DNA from: Stenotrophomonas maltophilia
Lineage (GTDB): Bacteria; Pseudomonadota; Gammaproteobacteria; Xanthomonadales; Xanthomonadaceae
Assembly (NCBI GenBank): GCA_900113425.1
Contig: FOZF01000001.1
Span: forward strand, 1,819,283 to 1,883,282
Reading direction: 5' to 3'
Length of the DNA stretch: 64,000 nt
Under the pieces are notes generated by a model that did not search any database, was not told where the DNA came from, and saw only the letters and a program-made list of their open reading frames with translations. Shown here piece after piece: positions 20,049 through 29,990 of the stretch (its first letter is position 1; each line of letters begins with the position of its first letter). Both the position numbers and the translations under genes were made by a program.

Positions 20049-20531
20049 CTATTTCGCCGAGTCAAGATAACGTTTCCAGTTCTCGAAGAGACGCGCAACA
20101 TTCTGCTCATGTGAGTGCGCAGTCGGATCATACCCATCAGAAGCTGGCATGTACTTGACAAAGCTCTCCAGAGACTCCGGGTAATCAAAATCAGCGTAGA
20201 TCCTCTCAACCTCTCCGAGCGGATCAGCAATCTCATCGCGCTTGGCGTAAGCGTCCGCGAGAAATGCAACAAGCCATCTTCTGAGAATCTCATCCTCGTT
20301 TGAGTTCTTATCGAATGCCGCCAACTGCGCAGCTACGCTATTACGCTCATCGGGAAAAGCCCCTTCAAGTCTTTCAATCAAGGCGTTCAGATTGAACTTC
20401 TCTTCCAGTTCCTTCTGCTCCGACGCGCAGTGCTTCACCACCTCAAAGTCGATCAGATGGCGCCCCATTGCCCACGCCAGCTCGGTCTGACTCCAGGGCC
20501 CGTAAGGTTGAATACAGTCATACGTTCTCAT
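20049..20531 (-). CDS. DUF2247 family protein, low GC
   Basis: 160 residues, mostly helical. Conserved-looking stretches are WSQTELAWAMGRHLIDFEVV, ILRRWLVAFLADAYAKRDE and DPLGEVERIYADFDYPESLESF followed by VKYMPAS; the last two blocks are what I recognise as DUF2247. Base composition is about 50% GC against about 67% around it, and many codons end in A or T, which suggests recent transfer. No toxin, transposase or partner gene is adjacent. DUF2247 proteins have no established biochemical role; small single-domain families of this kind are sometimes immunity proteins, which would make this an orphan. Confidence 0.72.
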   Translation of the reverse strand: MRTYDCIQPYGPWSQTELAWAMGRHLIDFEVVKHCASEQKELEEKFNLNALIERLEGAFPDERNSVAAQLAAFDKNSNEDEILRRWLVAFLADAYAKRDEIADPLGEVERIYADFDYPESLESFVKYMPASDGYDPTAHSHEQNVARLFENWKRYLDSAK

Positions 20532-20925
20532 GGCTTGCGAGTTCGATCTTCAAATGCCCCGAAGCGGGTCGACACACCGCCTGCAGTTCCCCCGAACCTG
20601 CGCATCATTCCAATCCCTGAACGAGCCTTGAAGCAAGGCTTGGCATTCATAGCACAGGAAGGCAGTCATCGGAGTCCAACTCCAGGGCTGAGGCCAAAGG
20701 GACCATTCTGAATTGGACAAGGCCCTTGGCTATAAACCTCGCGAGGGATTGAACGGCCACCGGAAGCGCATGACTGCCAGCCATGGGCTGGTACTACTGA
20801 GGCAGCCGATCAGCGGCCTGCATTACCAACTGCCATGCCGGCCGAACAAAAAAAGCCCCGACCAACGCCGGGGCTTTTCATCAGAACGGGTTCCGGAAAC
20901 AGGAACCGAACCTAAGATCTATGCC
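20532..20925. other. Gene-free region between DUF2247 gene and rpoH
   Basis: 394 bp with somewhat lowered GC. I find no credible gene. A short frame near 20600-20710 is not supported by codon use or a family match. The rpoH terminator lies at its right end. It may be the edge of a small insertion that includes the DUF2247 gene. Confidence 0.5.
20851..20878 (-). terminator. Intrinsic terminator of rpoH
   Basis: AAAAGCCCCG-ACCAACGC-CGGGGCTTTT, a 10-bp stem, preceded on the plus strand by further A residues that become the U-tract on the minus strand. It begins 48 bp past the rpoH stop. Confidence 0.9.
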
Positions 20926-21801
<876 letters not shown>

Positions 21802-21812
21802 AGGCACCCATC

Positions 21813-21839
21813 TTAGCAGTCCGGGATTTGGACTGCTAA
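21813..21839. promoter_or_regulatory. Perfect inverted repeat abutting rpoH start
   Basis: TTAGCAGTCC-GGGATTT-GGACTGCTAA: 10-bp perfect arms, 7-nt loop, ending 11 bp upstream of the rpoH ATG. It overlaps the -10 of the predicted sigma-E promoter, so it could be a repressor site. If transcription starts further upstream it would form a leader hairpin beside the ribosome binding site. Confidence 0.6.
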
Positions 21840-21855
21840 AGGAGGAAAAAGTTCC
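21828..21855 (-). promoter_or_regulatory. Sigma-E (RpoE/AlgU)-type promoter of rpoH
   Basis: On the minus strand GGAACTT (21855-21849) is followed after 16 nt by TCCAA (21832-21828). This fits the extracytoplasmic-stress sigma factor consensus GAACTT-N16/17-TCnnA. The start site would be about 20 nt before the ATG. E. coli rpoH also has a sigma-E promoter (P3). Confidence 0.6.
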
Positions 21856-22078
21856 AGCATCCTATTGATGCAACACTGGTCCCAAACAGAGCCCTACCGT
21901 AGCGCGATTTGATGACAGTGGCGAGCGCGCTTTTCGGGATTCACAATCCCTTGAAATTCAACCAATTACCTGCCGGGAACCGGCCGATTCCGGTCAAGCG
22001 GAGCTGAACGGGCCATTCCGGAGGCCCATTCAGGCCAGGAAACGTTGCCCGGTGTTCAGGCCCGGCCGCCTGCGGAGG

Positions 22079-22792
22079 TCAAAGCGCCGCGCGCGGCGGC
22101 AGCGACCAGTCGATCGGCGCCTGCCCGCGACGTTGCAGATAGTCGTTGGCCATCGAGAAATGCCGGCAGCCGAGGAAGCCACGATGGGCCGACAGCGGTG
22201 AGGGATGCGGGGCTTTCAGCACACGGTGGCGCCGGGTATCGATGACCTTGCCCTTCTGCTGCGCGTAGGCCCCCCAGAGCATGAACACCAGGCCTTCGCG
22301 TTCGCGGTTGAGCACGTCCACCACGTGGTCGGTGAAGCCTTCCCAGCCGCGGCCCTGATGGGCGCCGGCCCTGCCCTCCTCCACGGTCAGCACGGCATTG
22401 AGCAGCAGCACGCCGCGCTGCGCCCACGGCACCAGGCAGCCGTGATCGGGACGGGGGATGCCCAGGTCGCCCTCGATCTCCTTGTAGATGTTCAGCAGCG
22501 ATGGCGGCACCGGAACGCCGGCGGGCACCGAGAAGCTCAGTCCATGCGCCTGGCCGCGCCCGTGGTACGGGTCCTGGCCCAGGATCACCACTTTCACCTG
22601 CTCGAACGGCGTGGCGTCGAACGCCGCGAAGATCTGCGGGCCCGGCGGGAACACGGCCGCGCCGGCCGCCTTGCGCTGGCGCAGGAAGGTGGAGAGCTCG
22701 CGCATCTGCGGCTGCAACAGGTAATCGCCGACCTGCTGCTTCCAGCTCGGTTCCAGCTGGATCGTCGGGGTGTCCACTACGTCATCGGTCAT
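22079..22792 (-). CDS. ung: Uracil-DNA glycosylase, family 1
   Basis: 237 residues. Catalytic water-activating loop VVILGQDPYHGRGQAHGLSF (Asp and Tyr visible), PPSLLNIYKEI (Pro-rich loop), GVLLLNAVLTVE, and the minor-groove Leu loop HPSPLSAHRGFLG with the catalytic His. It excises uracil from DNA. Its ATG overlaps the stop of the upstream response regulator gene (ATGA), so the two are probably co-translated. Confidence 0.98.
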   Translation of the reverse strand: MTDDVVDTPTIQLEPSWKQQVGDYLLQPQMRELSTFLRQRKAAGAAVFPPGPQIFAAFDATPFEQVKVVILGQDPYHGRGQAHGLSFSVPAGVPVPPSLLNIYKEIEGDLGIPRPDHGCLVPWAQRGVLLLNAVLTVEEGRAGAHQGRGWEGFTDHVVDVLNREREGLVFMLWGAYAQQKGKVIDTRRHRVLKAPHPSPLSAHRGFLGCRHFSMANDYLQRRGQAPIDWSLPPRAAL

Positions 22793-23631
22793 CGCAACAG
22801 GGGTCCATCGTTCAAGCGGGCCAGGCGCAGCTGGAACAGCACCTTGGTCACCAGCAGGCGCTCCTCGATCGGCTTCAGCACCAGATCATTGGCGCCGGCC
22901 TGCAGCAACCCGGTCTGGTTGTGTGGATTGCCGTCGCCGGTCATCACCAGCACCGGCAGGCGGCGTTTGCCGTAGCCGAAATCCACGCGCACGCGCTGCA
23001 CCACGTCGCGTCCGCTCAGTTCGCCCTTCAGGGTGACGTCGGTCAGCACCAGGTCGATGCGGTGGCGGCTGCGGCCCAGCGACTCAGCCGTGAGCAGGGT
23101 GAAGGCCTCTTCGGCACTGACCACGTGCAGCACGTTGAGCTGCTGGCGTTCGAGCATGCGCTTGGTCGCCTCCGCCACCACCCGGCTGTCCTCGATGTAG
23201 AGGATGGTCGCCCCGGGAATGGTCTGCGGCTGCACATAGCCACGGATGAAGGTCGCCAGGGCCTCATGGCCCAGCGCCTTGTCGAAATAATCGGTGACGT
23301 ACTCGGTGAAGCGCCGCTGCTCCAGGTGCTGCTGCGCATCGCCGGAGACCACGATCACCGGCACGTACGCCTGGCCGGCAGCTTCGCGGACCGTCCGCGC
23401 CAGCGCCAGGCCGTCGCCATCACGCAGGGTCAGCGAGGTGGTGACCAGATCCACCGGCCCCTGGGCCAGCGCGTGCTGGGCATCCTCGATGCTGTCGCAG
23501 CCGATCACCTCCACGCCCGGCAGATCACGCTGCAGCACGTCGGCGATCAGCTTGCGCACCAGTTTGGAACCGTCGACCACCATCACCCGCGTAGCGGGCC
23601 CCTCAAGGTGCTTCAGCGCTTGCGGTTGCAT
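22789..23631 (-). CDS. Response regulator with pseudo-receiver plus intact receiver domain
   Basis: 280 residues with two tandem CheY-like receivers and no output domain. Receiver 1 (about 15-130) is degenerate: the acidic pocket is VMVVDGSKLVR, with one Asp, and the phosphoacceptor strand is DLVTTSLTL, with no Asp at the expected place; the Lys in FDKAL remains. Receiver 2 (about 140-270) is complete: ILYIEDSRVVA, phospho-Asp in DLVLTDVTL, VLVMTGDG, and Lys in LVLKPIEE. The partner kinase is not in the window. Start from ATG 23631, 8 bp after ftsX; weak ribosome binding site. Confidence 0.83.
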   Translation of the reverse strand: MQPQALKHLEGPATRVMVVDGSKLVRKLIADVLQRDLPGVEVIGCDSIEDAQHALAQGPVDLVTTSLTLRDGDGLALARTVREAAGQAYVPVIVVSGDAQQHLEQRRFTEYVTDYFDKALGHEALATFIRGYVQPQTIPGATILYIEDSRVVAEATKRMLERQQLNVLHVVSAEEAFTLLTAESLGRSRHRIDLVLTDVTLKGELSGRDVVQRVRVDFGYGKRRLPVLVMTGDGNPHNQTGLLQAGANDLVLKPIEERLLVTKVLFQLRLARLNDGPLLR

Positions 23632-23638
23632 GCCGGTC

Positions 23639-24586
23639 TCAGGTGTCGGTCGGGCGGGTCTGGCGGAGGAAGTGGCCGGTGACCAGCCACGCTCCCAGCC
23701 AGCCCAGCAGCAGCGTGCCCAGCAGGACCAGGCTGCCATGCAGCAGGTCCAGGCCATGCAGCACGAACGGGCTGCCGTAGCTGCGTGACAGGTCAGCCAG
23801 CGGCGCGCGCAGGGCGGCACCGGCAACACCGATCAGGGCCAGCGCCACCGCGCCGGCGCCCAGCCCGTACCAGGCGCCCAGATACAGGAAGGGCCGGCGG
23901 ATGAAGCCGTCGCTGGCGCCGAGCAGCTGCAGCACGCCGATCTCCTCGCGCCGTGCCTGGATGTCGAGGCGCACGGTATTGCCGACCACCAACGCGGCGC
24001 CGACGCCGAGCAGCACCGACAGCACCTGCACCAGCCGCGCGCCGAACGCGAGCCATGCATCCAGACGCTGGCGCCACAGCGCATCGTGCTGCACCAGATC
24101 GGCCTCCGGCAGGCTTTCCAGCGCACGCGCCAGACGCGCATCGTCCTTGCCCTGCCCCGGGGTGATGACCAGCAGCGACGGCAGCGGATTGTCGTTCAAC
24201 GCGTCGATCGCCTCGCCAAGGCCGGCGTCGCGCAGCTCCTGCAGCCCTTGCTCGGGCGTGCGCACGGTCACCTCGCCGACGTCATCGCGGTCGCGCAGCT
24301 GGCCGGCCAGGCGCAACGCACCCGGGCCATCCACCGTGCCCTTGAGGAAGACATTGATGTCGCGCGACTGCTGCACGCTGCCGGCGAAATGCTTGAGGTT
24401 GTCCAGCGCGATCGACAGGCCCAGTGGCAGTGCCAGCGCCAGCGCCATGACCATCACCGTCAGCAGGGTCGCCCACGGCTTGCGGCAGGCGCGGCCCAGG
24501 CTGAACACCACGCTGTGCACGTGGTGCTGGAACCACACGCCGAGACGCGAGGGTGCGGCGGCTTCGCTGTTTTCGTTCTTCGCCAT
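23639..24586 (-). CDS. ftsX: Cell division protein FtsX
   Basis: 315-residue ABC permease partner of FtsE, which controls cell-wall amidases at the septum. Four membrane segments: PWATLLTVMVMALALALPLGL near residue 45, then LVQVLSVLLGVGAALVVGNTV, GAGAVALALIGVAGAAL and LLHGSLVLLGTLLLGWLGAW. A periplasmic loop (about residues 75-180) holds INVFLKGTVDGPGAL. The cytoplasmic coupling motif LDIQARREEIGVLQLLGAS precedes TM3. It starts 3 bp after the ftsE stop. Confidence 0.95.
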   Translation of the reverse strand: MAKNENSEAAAPSRLGVWFQHHVHSVVFSLGRACRKPWATLLTVMVMALALALPLGLSIALDNLKHFAGSVQQSRDINVFLKGTVDGPGALRLAGQLRDRDDVGEVTVRTPEQGLQELRDAGLGEAIDALNDNPLPSLLVITPGQGKDDARLARALESLPEADLVQHDALWRQRLDAWLAFGARLVQVLSVLLGVGAALVVGNTVRLDIQARREEIGVLQLLGASDGFIRRPFLYLGAWYGLGAGAVALALIGVAGAALRAPLADLSRSYGSPFVLHGLDLLHGSLVLLGTLLLGWLGAWLVTGHFLRQTRPTDT

Positions 24587-24589
24587 GCG

Positions 24590-25276
24590 TTACTCCGCCA
24601 GATCCTGCGGCGAGATGTCGTCCACCAGCCGGCCGTGGTCGAGAATCAGCACGCGCTTGCGCATGCGACGCAGCAGGGGAAGGTCGTGGCTGACCACCAG
24701 CACGCTGGTACCGCGCGCGGGCAGCTCGGCGAACAGGGCCATGATCTCCGCCGCCAGGGTCGGGTCCAGGTTGCCGGTCGGCTCATCGGCAACCAGCAGC
24801 TTGGGTTCACCCACGATGGCGCGGGCGATGCCCACGCGCTGCTGTTCGCCGGCCGACAGCTGCGACGGCAGTGCCTTCTCGCGATGGCCCAGGCCCATCC
24901 GTTCCAGCACGGAACGCACGCGCTTGCCGATGTCGCCACGGCGCGTACCGCGCAGGATCAGCGGCAGTGCCACGTTCTCGGCGATGGTCCGGTCCATCAG
25001 CAGGCGATGGTCCTGGTACACCGCACCGACCGCGCGCCGATGGCGCGGAACGTCGCCGCCGCGCACCTTCAGCAGGTTGCGCTCGTCGAAGACCACCGCG
25101 CCGCGGCTGGGCCGCTCGTCGAGGTGGATCAACTTGAGCAGGGTGCTCTTGCCCGCCCCGGAATGGCCGGTGACGAACAGCATCTCGCCCGGCGCGACCT
25201 CGAAGCTGACGTCGATCAGGGCTTCGTGGCCACCGGCGTACTGTTTGCTGACATTGTCGAAGCGCAGGACACTCAT
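24590..25276 (-). CDS. ftsE: Cell division ATP-binding protein FtsE
   Basis: 228 residues. Walker A GHSGAGKSTLLKLI, Q-loop VYQDHRLL, ABC signature LSAGEQQRVGIARAI, Walker B KLLVADEPTGNLD, H-loop VVSHDL. N-terminal VLRFDNVSKQYAGGHEAL is typical of FtsE. Full length. It forms an ftsE-ftsX unit that runs on into the response regulator and ung. Confidence 0.97.
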   Translation of the reverse strand: MSVLRFDNVSKQYAGGHEALIDVSFEVAPGEMLFVTGHSGAGKSTLLKLIHLDERPSRGAVVFDERNLLKVRGGDVPRHRRAVGAVYQDHRLLMDRTIAENVALPLILRGTRRGDIGKRVRSVLERMGLGHREKALPSQLSAGEQQRVGIARAIVGEPKLLVADEPTGNLDPTLAAEIMALFAELPARGTSVLVVSHDLPLLRRMRKRVLILDHGRLVDDISPQDLAE

Positions 25277-25303
25277 GCCCCGATTATGCAGGACCGGCGC
25301 GAA

Positions 25304-25380
25304 GTATCGATAGCGCCGGGACGCGCCCGGGTGGAATCGCCGATCTGCCGCTGCGCTCGCCGGGCATGGCCCGGCGCTAC
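25304..25380. repeat. SMAG-type palindrome pair
   Basis: CGCCGGGCATGGCCCGGCGCTAC at 25358-25380 is a reverse-oriented SMAG unit (GTAGCGCCGGGCCATGCCCGGCG). A diverged partner, TAGCGCCGGGACGCGCCCGG, lies at about 25308-25327 in the opposite orientation. It lies between rhlB and ftsE, both minus strand, where it could stabilise a transcript end. Confidence 0.7.
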
Positions 25381-25399
25381 CGCTGACCGGCTGCGCCGA

Positions 25400-27127
25400 T
25401 CAGCCGCCCGACAGCATCCGGCGGATCTTGCGGCCGATGCGGGTCAGGAACGAGTCGGCGGCGTCGGTGCTGCGCACCGGCTTGGCCACCACGTGAACCG
25501 GCGTCACCGGCGAGGCACCGTTGCCGGCGCTGCCGTTGGCGACCATCGCCTCGCCACCCTCCACCGGACGGCCGTGACGACGACGACGGCGCTTGCGCGG
25601 CTTGCGCTCGCCGTCCACCGCGAGCTCCGGAGCACCTTCGGCACGCGGCGGACGCGGCGGGCGCGGGGCCTGGGCCGGGGCGCCTGACCCGGAACCTTCC
25701 ACTGGCGCGGTCGCGCCCTGCTCGCCTTCCACCCGCGGCTTGCGCGGACCACGCGAGCGGCGCTCGCCGCTGCGCTCGCCCTCGCGGCGCTCGCCACGGC
25801 CGGCGCCGGAGCGCCCCCCGCTGCGGCCACCGCCACGACGCTCTTCCTCGGCGGCACGGGCTTCGCGCGCCTCGCGGAAGATCTGGCCAACGCTCTCGTT
25901 CTCGTCGCCGTCCTCGCCAGCGACCGTGGCCGGGCGTTCCGGACGCGGCAGTGCGGTCATCAGTTCCTTGGTGACCGGCTCGGACGGAATCTTCTGTTCG
26001 ATGTAGGCCTCGATGTCCGGCAGGCTCATCGCATAACGCTCGCAGGCGAAGCTGATCGCGTCACCCTCTTCGCCCAGGCGCGCGGTGCGGCCGATGCGGT
26101 GCACATAGTCTTCGGCGTCGAACGGCAGGTCGTAGTTGTAGACGTACTTGATGCCGTCGATATGCAGGCCGCGGGCAGCCACGTCGGTGGCGACCAGGAT
26201 TTCCAGCTGGCCCTTCTGGAAGCGGTTGAGCAGGCTCTCGCGCTTCTTCTGCGGCACGTCGCCGGACAGGACGCCGACCCGGTACCCGGCCTTTTCCAGC
26301 GAACGCGCCACGCGCTCGACGAAGACCTTGGTGTTGACGAAGACCATGGTGCGGGCGCCTTCGCTGCGCGAGAGCAGGCCCAGCAGCAACGGGATCTTCT
26401 CGTCGTCGGCCGGGAAGTAGATCTTCTGGCGCACGCGCGCGGCGGTCACCGTTTCGGCTTCGACCACCAGCTTCTGCGGCTCGTTCATGTGCTCGTAGGC
26501 CAGCTCCAGCACGCGATGGCTGAGGGTGGCGCTGAACAGCAGGGTCTGCCGGGTGGTGCGCTCGGGCATGCGGCGCAGCAGGAAGCGGATGTCCTTGATG
26601 AAGCCCAGGTCGAACATGCGGTCGGCTTCGTCCAGCACGCAGATCTCGCAGGCGTGCAGCGAAACCACCTTGTGCTGCTTGACGTAATCGATCAGGCGGC
26701 CCGGGGTGGCGATGATCACATCGACGCCCTGCTGCAGGATCTCGCGCTGCTTGTCGTAATCCACGCCACCGTAGACGAGGGCGAAACGCAGGCCCAGGTC
26801 GGAACCGAACTTCACGGCGTCCTTGTGGATCTGGATGGCCAGCTCGCGGGTGGGCGCCAGGATCAGCGCGCGCGGGTCTTCCGCCTTGCGGTCGGCCAGC
26901 GCCGGGCGGCTCAGCAGGCGGTTGACCACGGCAACCAGGAACGCCAGCGTCTTGCCGGTGCCGGTCTGGGCCTGGCCGGCGACATCACCACCGGCCAGCG
27001 CGACCGGCAGTGTCAGCGCCTGGATCGGGGTGCAGCGGGTGAATCCGGCTCCTTCAAGGCCGGCCTGCAGGGCCGGATGCAGCTCAAAGGAGGAAAAGGT
27101 CAAATCGGTCAGCGGTTTGTCGCTCAT
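25400..27127 (-). CDS. rhlB: ATP-dependent RNA helicase RhlB (DEAD-box)
   Basis: 575 residues. Q motif [19 protein letters not shown] with [10 protein letters not shown]; motif I AQTGTGKT; Ia PTRELAIQI; motif [15 protein letters not shown]; motif [12 protein letters not shown]; motif [14 protein letters not shown]; motif [12 protein letters not shown]. The ~150-residue C-terminal tail is Arg/Gly/Pro-rich and disordered ([33 protein letters not shown]), longer than in E. coli (421 aa). Start [11 protein letters not shown] at 27127. RhlB is the degradosome helicase; in xanthomonads it is divergent from trxA-rho, as here. Confidence 0.95.
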   Translation of the reverse strand: MSDKPLTDLTFSSFELHPALQAGLEGAGFTRCTPIQALTLPVALAGGDVAGQAQTGTGKTLAFLVAVVNRLLSRPALADRKAEDPRALILAPTRELAIQIHKDAVKFGSDLGLRFALVYGGVDYDKQREILQQGVDVIIATPGRLIDYVKQHKVVSLHACEICVLDEADRMFDLGFIKDIRFLLRRMPERTTRQTLLFSATLSHRVLELAYEHMNEPQKLVVEAETVTAARVRQKIYFPADDEKIPLLLGLLSRSEGARTMVFVNTKVFVERVARSLEKAGYRVGVLSGDVPQKKRESLLNRFQKGQLEILVATDVAARGLHIDGIKYVYNYDLPFDAEDYVHRIGRTARLGEEGDAISFACERYAMSLPDIEAYIEQKIPSEPVTKELMTALPRPERPATVAGEDGDENESVGQIFREAREARAAEEERRGGGRSGGRSGAGRGERREGERSGERRSRGPRKPRVEGEQGATAPVEGSGSGAPAQAPRPPRPPRAEGAPELAVDGERKPRKRRRRRHGRPVEGGEAMVANGSAGNGASPVTPVHVVAKPVRSTDAADSFLTRIGRKIRRMLSGG

Positions 27128-27648
27128 GAGTCCGTCTTGGTATGGCCACCGGCCAGCGGGCGGGCGGCACTGCATCGTCTGGGGGCACCGTCGCAAACTG
27201 CGGCCCCTGCGGCGGGTCGGCGGACCGGGACCACCGGGTCCGCGCGCCGCTCAATGCCCCAGTTTAACGCACTCCGGCGGCCAAACCGGAATGAACCGTC
27301 TCACGCAACTGCGAGACGGACTCGTTCGGACGCCTCTTCACCCAGCCACACCGCGCTTGAACAGCCCTGCCGGGGGCGCTGGCGTCCGAGGCTGCCGGCC
27401 CCCACTTCAGGAAGACAGTGAAATCCGACACATACCGCGCTTCGAAGCGATCACGATACGCTGGGTTCCAGCCGGCGACTGTCCATGCCCCGCGATAGGG
27501 GTACACTGCCGGCCGTGAGCGTCCAGGCATCCCGCCGAACGCACCGCGGCAGGACGCCGCGAGGCAACGACGAGGGTCGCGCCACCGGGCAAGGCCCAGT
27601 TCACCCACCTCCGGCCTGGCCGGGTGCAATCCAAGACGAGAAACCAAG
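27128..27648. other. Divergent promoter region rhlB / trxA
   Basis: 521 bp without a credible gene. It must hold the rhlB promoter (minus) and the trxA promoter (plus). A bulged hairpin, CCGTCT-ca-CGCA-ac-TGCG-AGACGG, lies at 27296-27319. A GGTACACTG patch near 27500 could be a -10 for trxA. Nothing else stands out. Confidence 0.5.
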
Positions 27649-27978
27649 ATGAGCGACAAGGTTGTACATGTCGGCGATGCCGACTTTGATAGCGCCGTGC
27701 TGAATTCCAAGGAACCGGTGCTGGTCGATTTCTGGGCCGAGTGGTGTGGCCCGTGCAAGATGATCGCCCCCGCGCTGGACGAGCTGGCCGATGCCTACCA
27801 GGGCCGGGCCAAGATCGCCAAGGTCAACGTCGACAACAATCGTGCGCTGGCCGCCAAGTACCACGTGCGTTCGATCCCGTACCTGGTCGTGTTCAAGGAC
27901 GGCGAGAAGGTCGGCGAGCAGATCGGCGCGGTGGGCAAGGCCCAGCTGGCCGGCCTGCTGGACAAGGCCCTGGCCTGA
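27649..27978 (+). CDS. trxA: Thioredoxin
   Basis: 109 residues, single thioredoxin fold. Redox-active C33-G-P-C36 in [14 protein letters not shown]; cis-Pro loop [14 protein letters not shown]; central [14 protein letters not shown] cytosolic disulfide reductant. It lies upstream of rho on the same strand with 230 bp between; a GC-rich hairpin follows the stop. Confidence 0.98.
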   Translation: MSDKVVHVGDADFDSAVLNSKEPVLVDFWAEWCGPCKMIAPALDELADAYQGRAKIAKVNVDNNRALAAKYHVRSIPYLVVFKDGEKVGEQIGAVGKAQLAGLLDKALA

Positions 27979-27991
27979 TCCTGTAACGACT

Positions 27992-28018
27992 CCGGCAGCC
28001 GCCCGGTGCGGCTGCCGG
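27992..28018 (+). terminator. GC-rich hairpin after trxA
   Basis: CCGGCAGCCGC-CCGGT-GCGGCTGCCGG, an 11-bp perfect stem starting 13 bp past the trxA stop. There is no U-tract, so it may act as a 3'-end stabiliser or pause rather than a strict intrinsic terminator. Confidence 0.6.
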
Positions 28019-28061
28019 CAGGCGCGGACCGCGCCTGCATGAATGCTGTTCCCGGCGACCC

Positions 28062-28089
28062 TTGCACGGCGCCGCGGGCCGATGATAGT
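28062..28089 (+). promoter_or_regulatory. Candidate sigma-70 promoter for rho
   Basis: TTGCAC (28062-28067) and GATAGT (28084-28089) separated by 16 bp. This would give a leader of about 110 nt before the TTG start of rho. Leaders of this size are involved in rho autoregulation in E. coli. Confidence 0.42.
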
Positions 28090-28208
28090 GTCGGCATATC
28101 CGGCCGCGTTCGCGTGCCGCACCTTCTGGACGCAGTTTCTTCCAGACCCATCCCCAACGTTCGCCGCCCCAGCCGGGCGCTCGCACCTTCAAGCGAGGAA
28201 TAACGCTC

Positions 28209-29942
28209 TTGTCCGATAACACTCCCGAAACCGGCAGCGCAGAAGCGCCCGCCGAAAAGCGCGTGCGCAAGGCCCGCGTGACCAAGGCTGCCGCACCGGC
28301 AGCCGCCGAAACCAGCGCGCCGCCCGCGCAGCCGACCCTGCCGCTGGCCGCCGCGCCCGAAGCACCGGCGCCGGCCGCAGCCGCTCCCGCGCCGAGCGCG
28401 CCCGCCGCCGAGGCCCCTGCCAGCAGTGGCGGCGGTGAAGGCGGTGAGGGTCGCGAATCCGGCCAGCCGCGGCAGCAGAACCCTCAGGGTGGCGGCCAGC
28501 ATCAGCACAGCCAGAATGGTCAGCAGGGCCAGGGTCAGGGCAACCGCCGTGACCGTTTCCGCAACCGCCGCGACCGCGACCGCAACAACCGCTTCCGCGA
28601 TGACGGCATGCCCAACGAGGGCGGCGAGCAGCAGGCGTTCGTGCCGCGCGTGCAGCCGACGGTGCCGGAAGGCTTCCCGGTCTATTCGCTGAGCGATCTC
28701 AAGCGCATGCCGGCACAGAAGCTGCTGGAAATCGCCGAACAGCTGCAGATTTCCGAAGGCGTGGCGCGTGCCCGCAAGCAGGATGTGATCTTCGCCCTGC
28801 TGAAGGTGCTGACCCGCCATGGCGACGGTGTCGCCGCCGATGGCGTGCTGGAGATCCTGCCGGACGGCTTCGGCTTCCTGCGCGCGGCCGAGGCCAGCTA
28901 CCTGGCCGGCCCGGACGACACCTACATTTCGCCCAGCCAGATCCGCCGTTTCAACCTGCGTACCGGCGACCACCTGTCCGGCCGCATCCGCTTCCCGAAG
29001 GACGGCGAGCGCTACTTCGCGCTGTCGATCGTTGACACCATCAACGGTGAGCCGCTGGAAGCGTCGAAGAACAAGGTGCTGTTCGAGAACCTGACCCCGC
29101 TGTTCCCGCGTCGCCGCTTCACCCTGGAGCGCGGCAACGGTTCGTCGGAAGACATCACCGGCCGCATCCTCGACCTGATGGCCCCGCAGGGCAAGGGCCA
29201 GCGCTCGCTGATCGTCTCCCAGCCGAAGGCGGGCAAGACGATGATGATGCAGCAGGTCGCCACCGCGATCACCACCAATCATCCGGACGTGCACCTGATC
29301 GTGCTGCTGATCGACGAGCGCCCGGAAGAAGTGACCGAAATGCAGCGCACCGTGCGCGGCGAGGTCATCAGCTCCACCTTCGACGAGCCGGCCGCACGCC
29401 ACGTGCAGGTTGCCGAAATGGTGATCGAGCGTGCCAAGCGCCTGGTCGAGCACAAGAAGGACGTGGTGATCCTGCTGGACTCGATCACCCGCCTGGCGCG
29501 CGCCTACAACAACGTCGTGCCGAGCTCGGGCAAGGTGCTGACCGGTGGTGTGGACGCCAACGCCCTGCACCGCCCGAAGCGCTTCTTCGGTGCTGCGCGC
29601 AACGTTGAAGAAGGCGGCAGTCTGACCATCATCGCCACCGCGCTGGTCGACACCGGCTCGAAGATGGACGAGGTGATCTACGAAGAGTTCAAGGGCACCG
29701 GCAACAGCGAAGTGCACCTGAGCCGCCGCATCGCCGAGAAGCGCGTGTTCCCGGCCATCGACATCAACCGCTCCGGCACCCGCCGCGAAGACCTGCTGAT
29801 CGAGCCGGAACTGCTGCAGAAGATCTGGATCCTGCGCAAGCTGCTGCATCCGATGGATGAAATGGCCGCAATGGAATTCCTGTTGGACAAGATGAAGAAC
29901 ACCAAGTCCAACGACGAGTTCTTCGGTTCGATGAAGCGATAA
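28209..29942 (+). CDS. rho: Transcription termination factor Rho with long N-terminal extension
   Basis: 577 residues against 419 in E. coli. The Rho core starts near residue 155 ([20 protein letters not shown]). RNA-binding OSB fold: [15 protein letters not shown]-loop [12 protein letters not shown]; Walker [17 protein letters not shown]-loop [14 protein letters not shown]-loop and arginine finger region [13 protein letters not shown]. The first ~150 residues are low complexity: an Ala/Pro-rich part, then Gly/Gln, then [15 protein letters not shown]. The start is TTG 28209 with AGGAA upstream. A strong terminator follows. The extension resembles intrinsically disordered Rho inserts in other phyla, but its role is inference. 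Confidence 0.96.
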   Translation: MSDNTPETGSAEAPAEKRVRKARVTKAAAPAAAETSAPPAQPTLPLAAAPEAPAPAAAAPAPSAPAAEAPASSGGGEGGEGRESGQPRQQNPQGGGQHQHSQNGQQGQGQGNRRDRFRNRRDRDRNNRFRDDGMPNEGGEQQAFVPRVQPTVPEGFPVYSLSDLKRMPAQKLLEIAEQLQISEGVARARKQDVIFALLKVLTRHGDGVAADGVLEILPDGFGFLRAAEASYLAGPDDTYISPSQIRRFNLRTGDHLSGRIRFPKDGERYFALSIVDTINGEPLEASKNKVLFENLTPLFPRRRFTLERGNGSSEDITGRILDLMAPQGKGQRSLIVSQPKAGKTMMMQQVATAITTNHPDVHLIVLLIDERPEEVTEMQRTVRGEVISSTFDEPAARHVQVAEMVIERAKRLVEHKKDVVILLDSITRLARAYNNVVPSSGKVLTGGVDANALHRPKRFFGAARNVEEGGSLTIIATALVDTGSKMDEVIYEEFKGTGNSEVHLSRRIAEKRVFPAIDINRSGTRREDLLIEPELLQKIWILRKLLHPMDEMAAMEFLLDKMKNTKSNDEFFGSMKR

Positions 29943-29944
29943 GA

Positions 29945-29975
29945 AAAAAGCCCCGCACTGCGGGGCTTTTTTTTT
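29945..29975 (+). terminator. Intrinsic terminator of rho
   Basis: GCCCCGC-ACT-GCGGGGC stem extended by A/T pairs, followed by a run of at least eight T. It starts within 5 bp of the rho stop, and the A-rich left flank lets it serve the opposite strand too. Confidence 0.95.
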
Positions 29976-29990
29976 GCCTCGGGAACAGCG

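Noticed and set aside
20532..20925. Possible insertion-sequence remnant
   Set aside because: No terminal inverted repeats, target duplication or transposase motif could be found; described only as gene-free.
27296..27319. Bulged hairpin in the rhlB/trxA intergenic region as a terminator
   Set aside because: It lies between divergent genes, has a bulge and no U-tract, so termination is unlikely.
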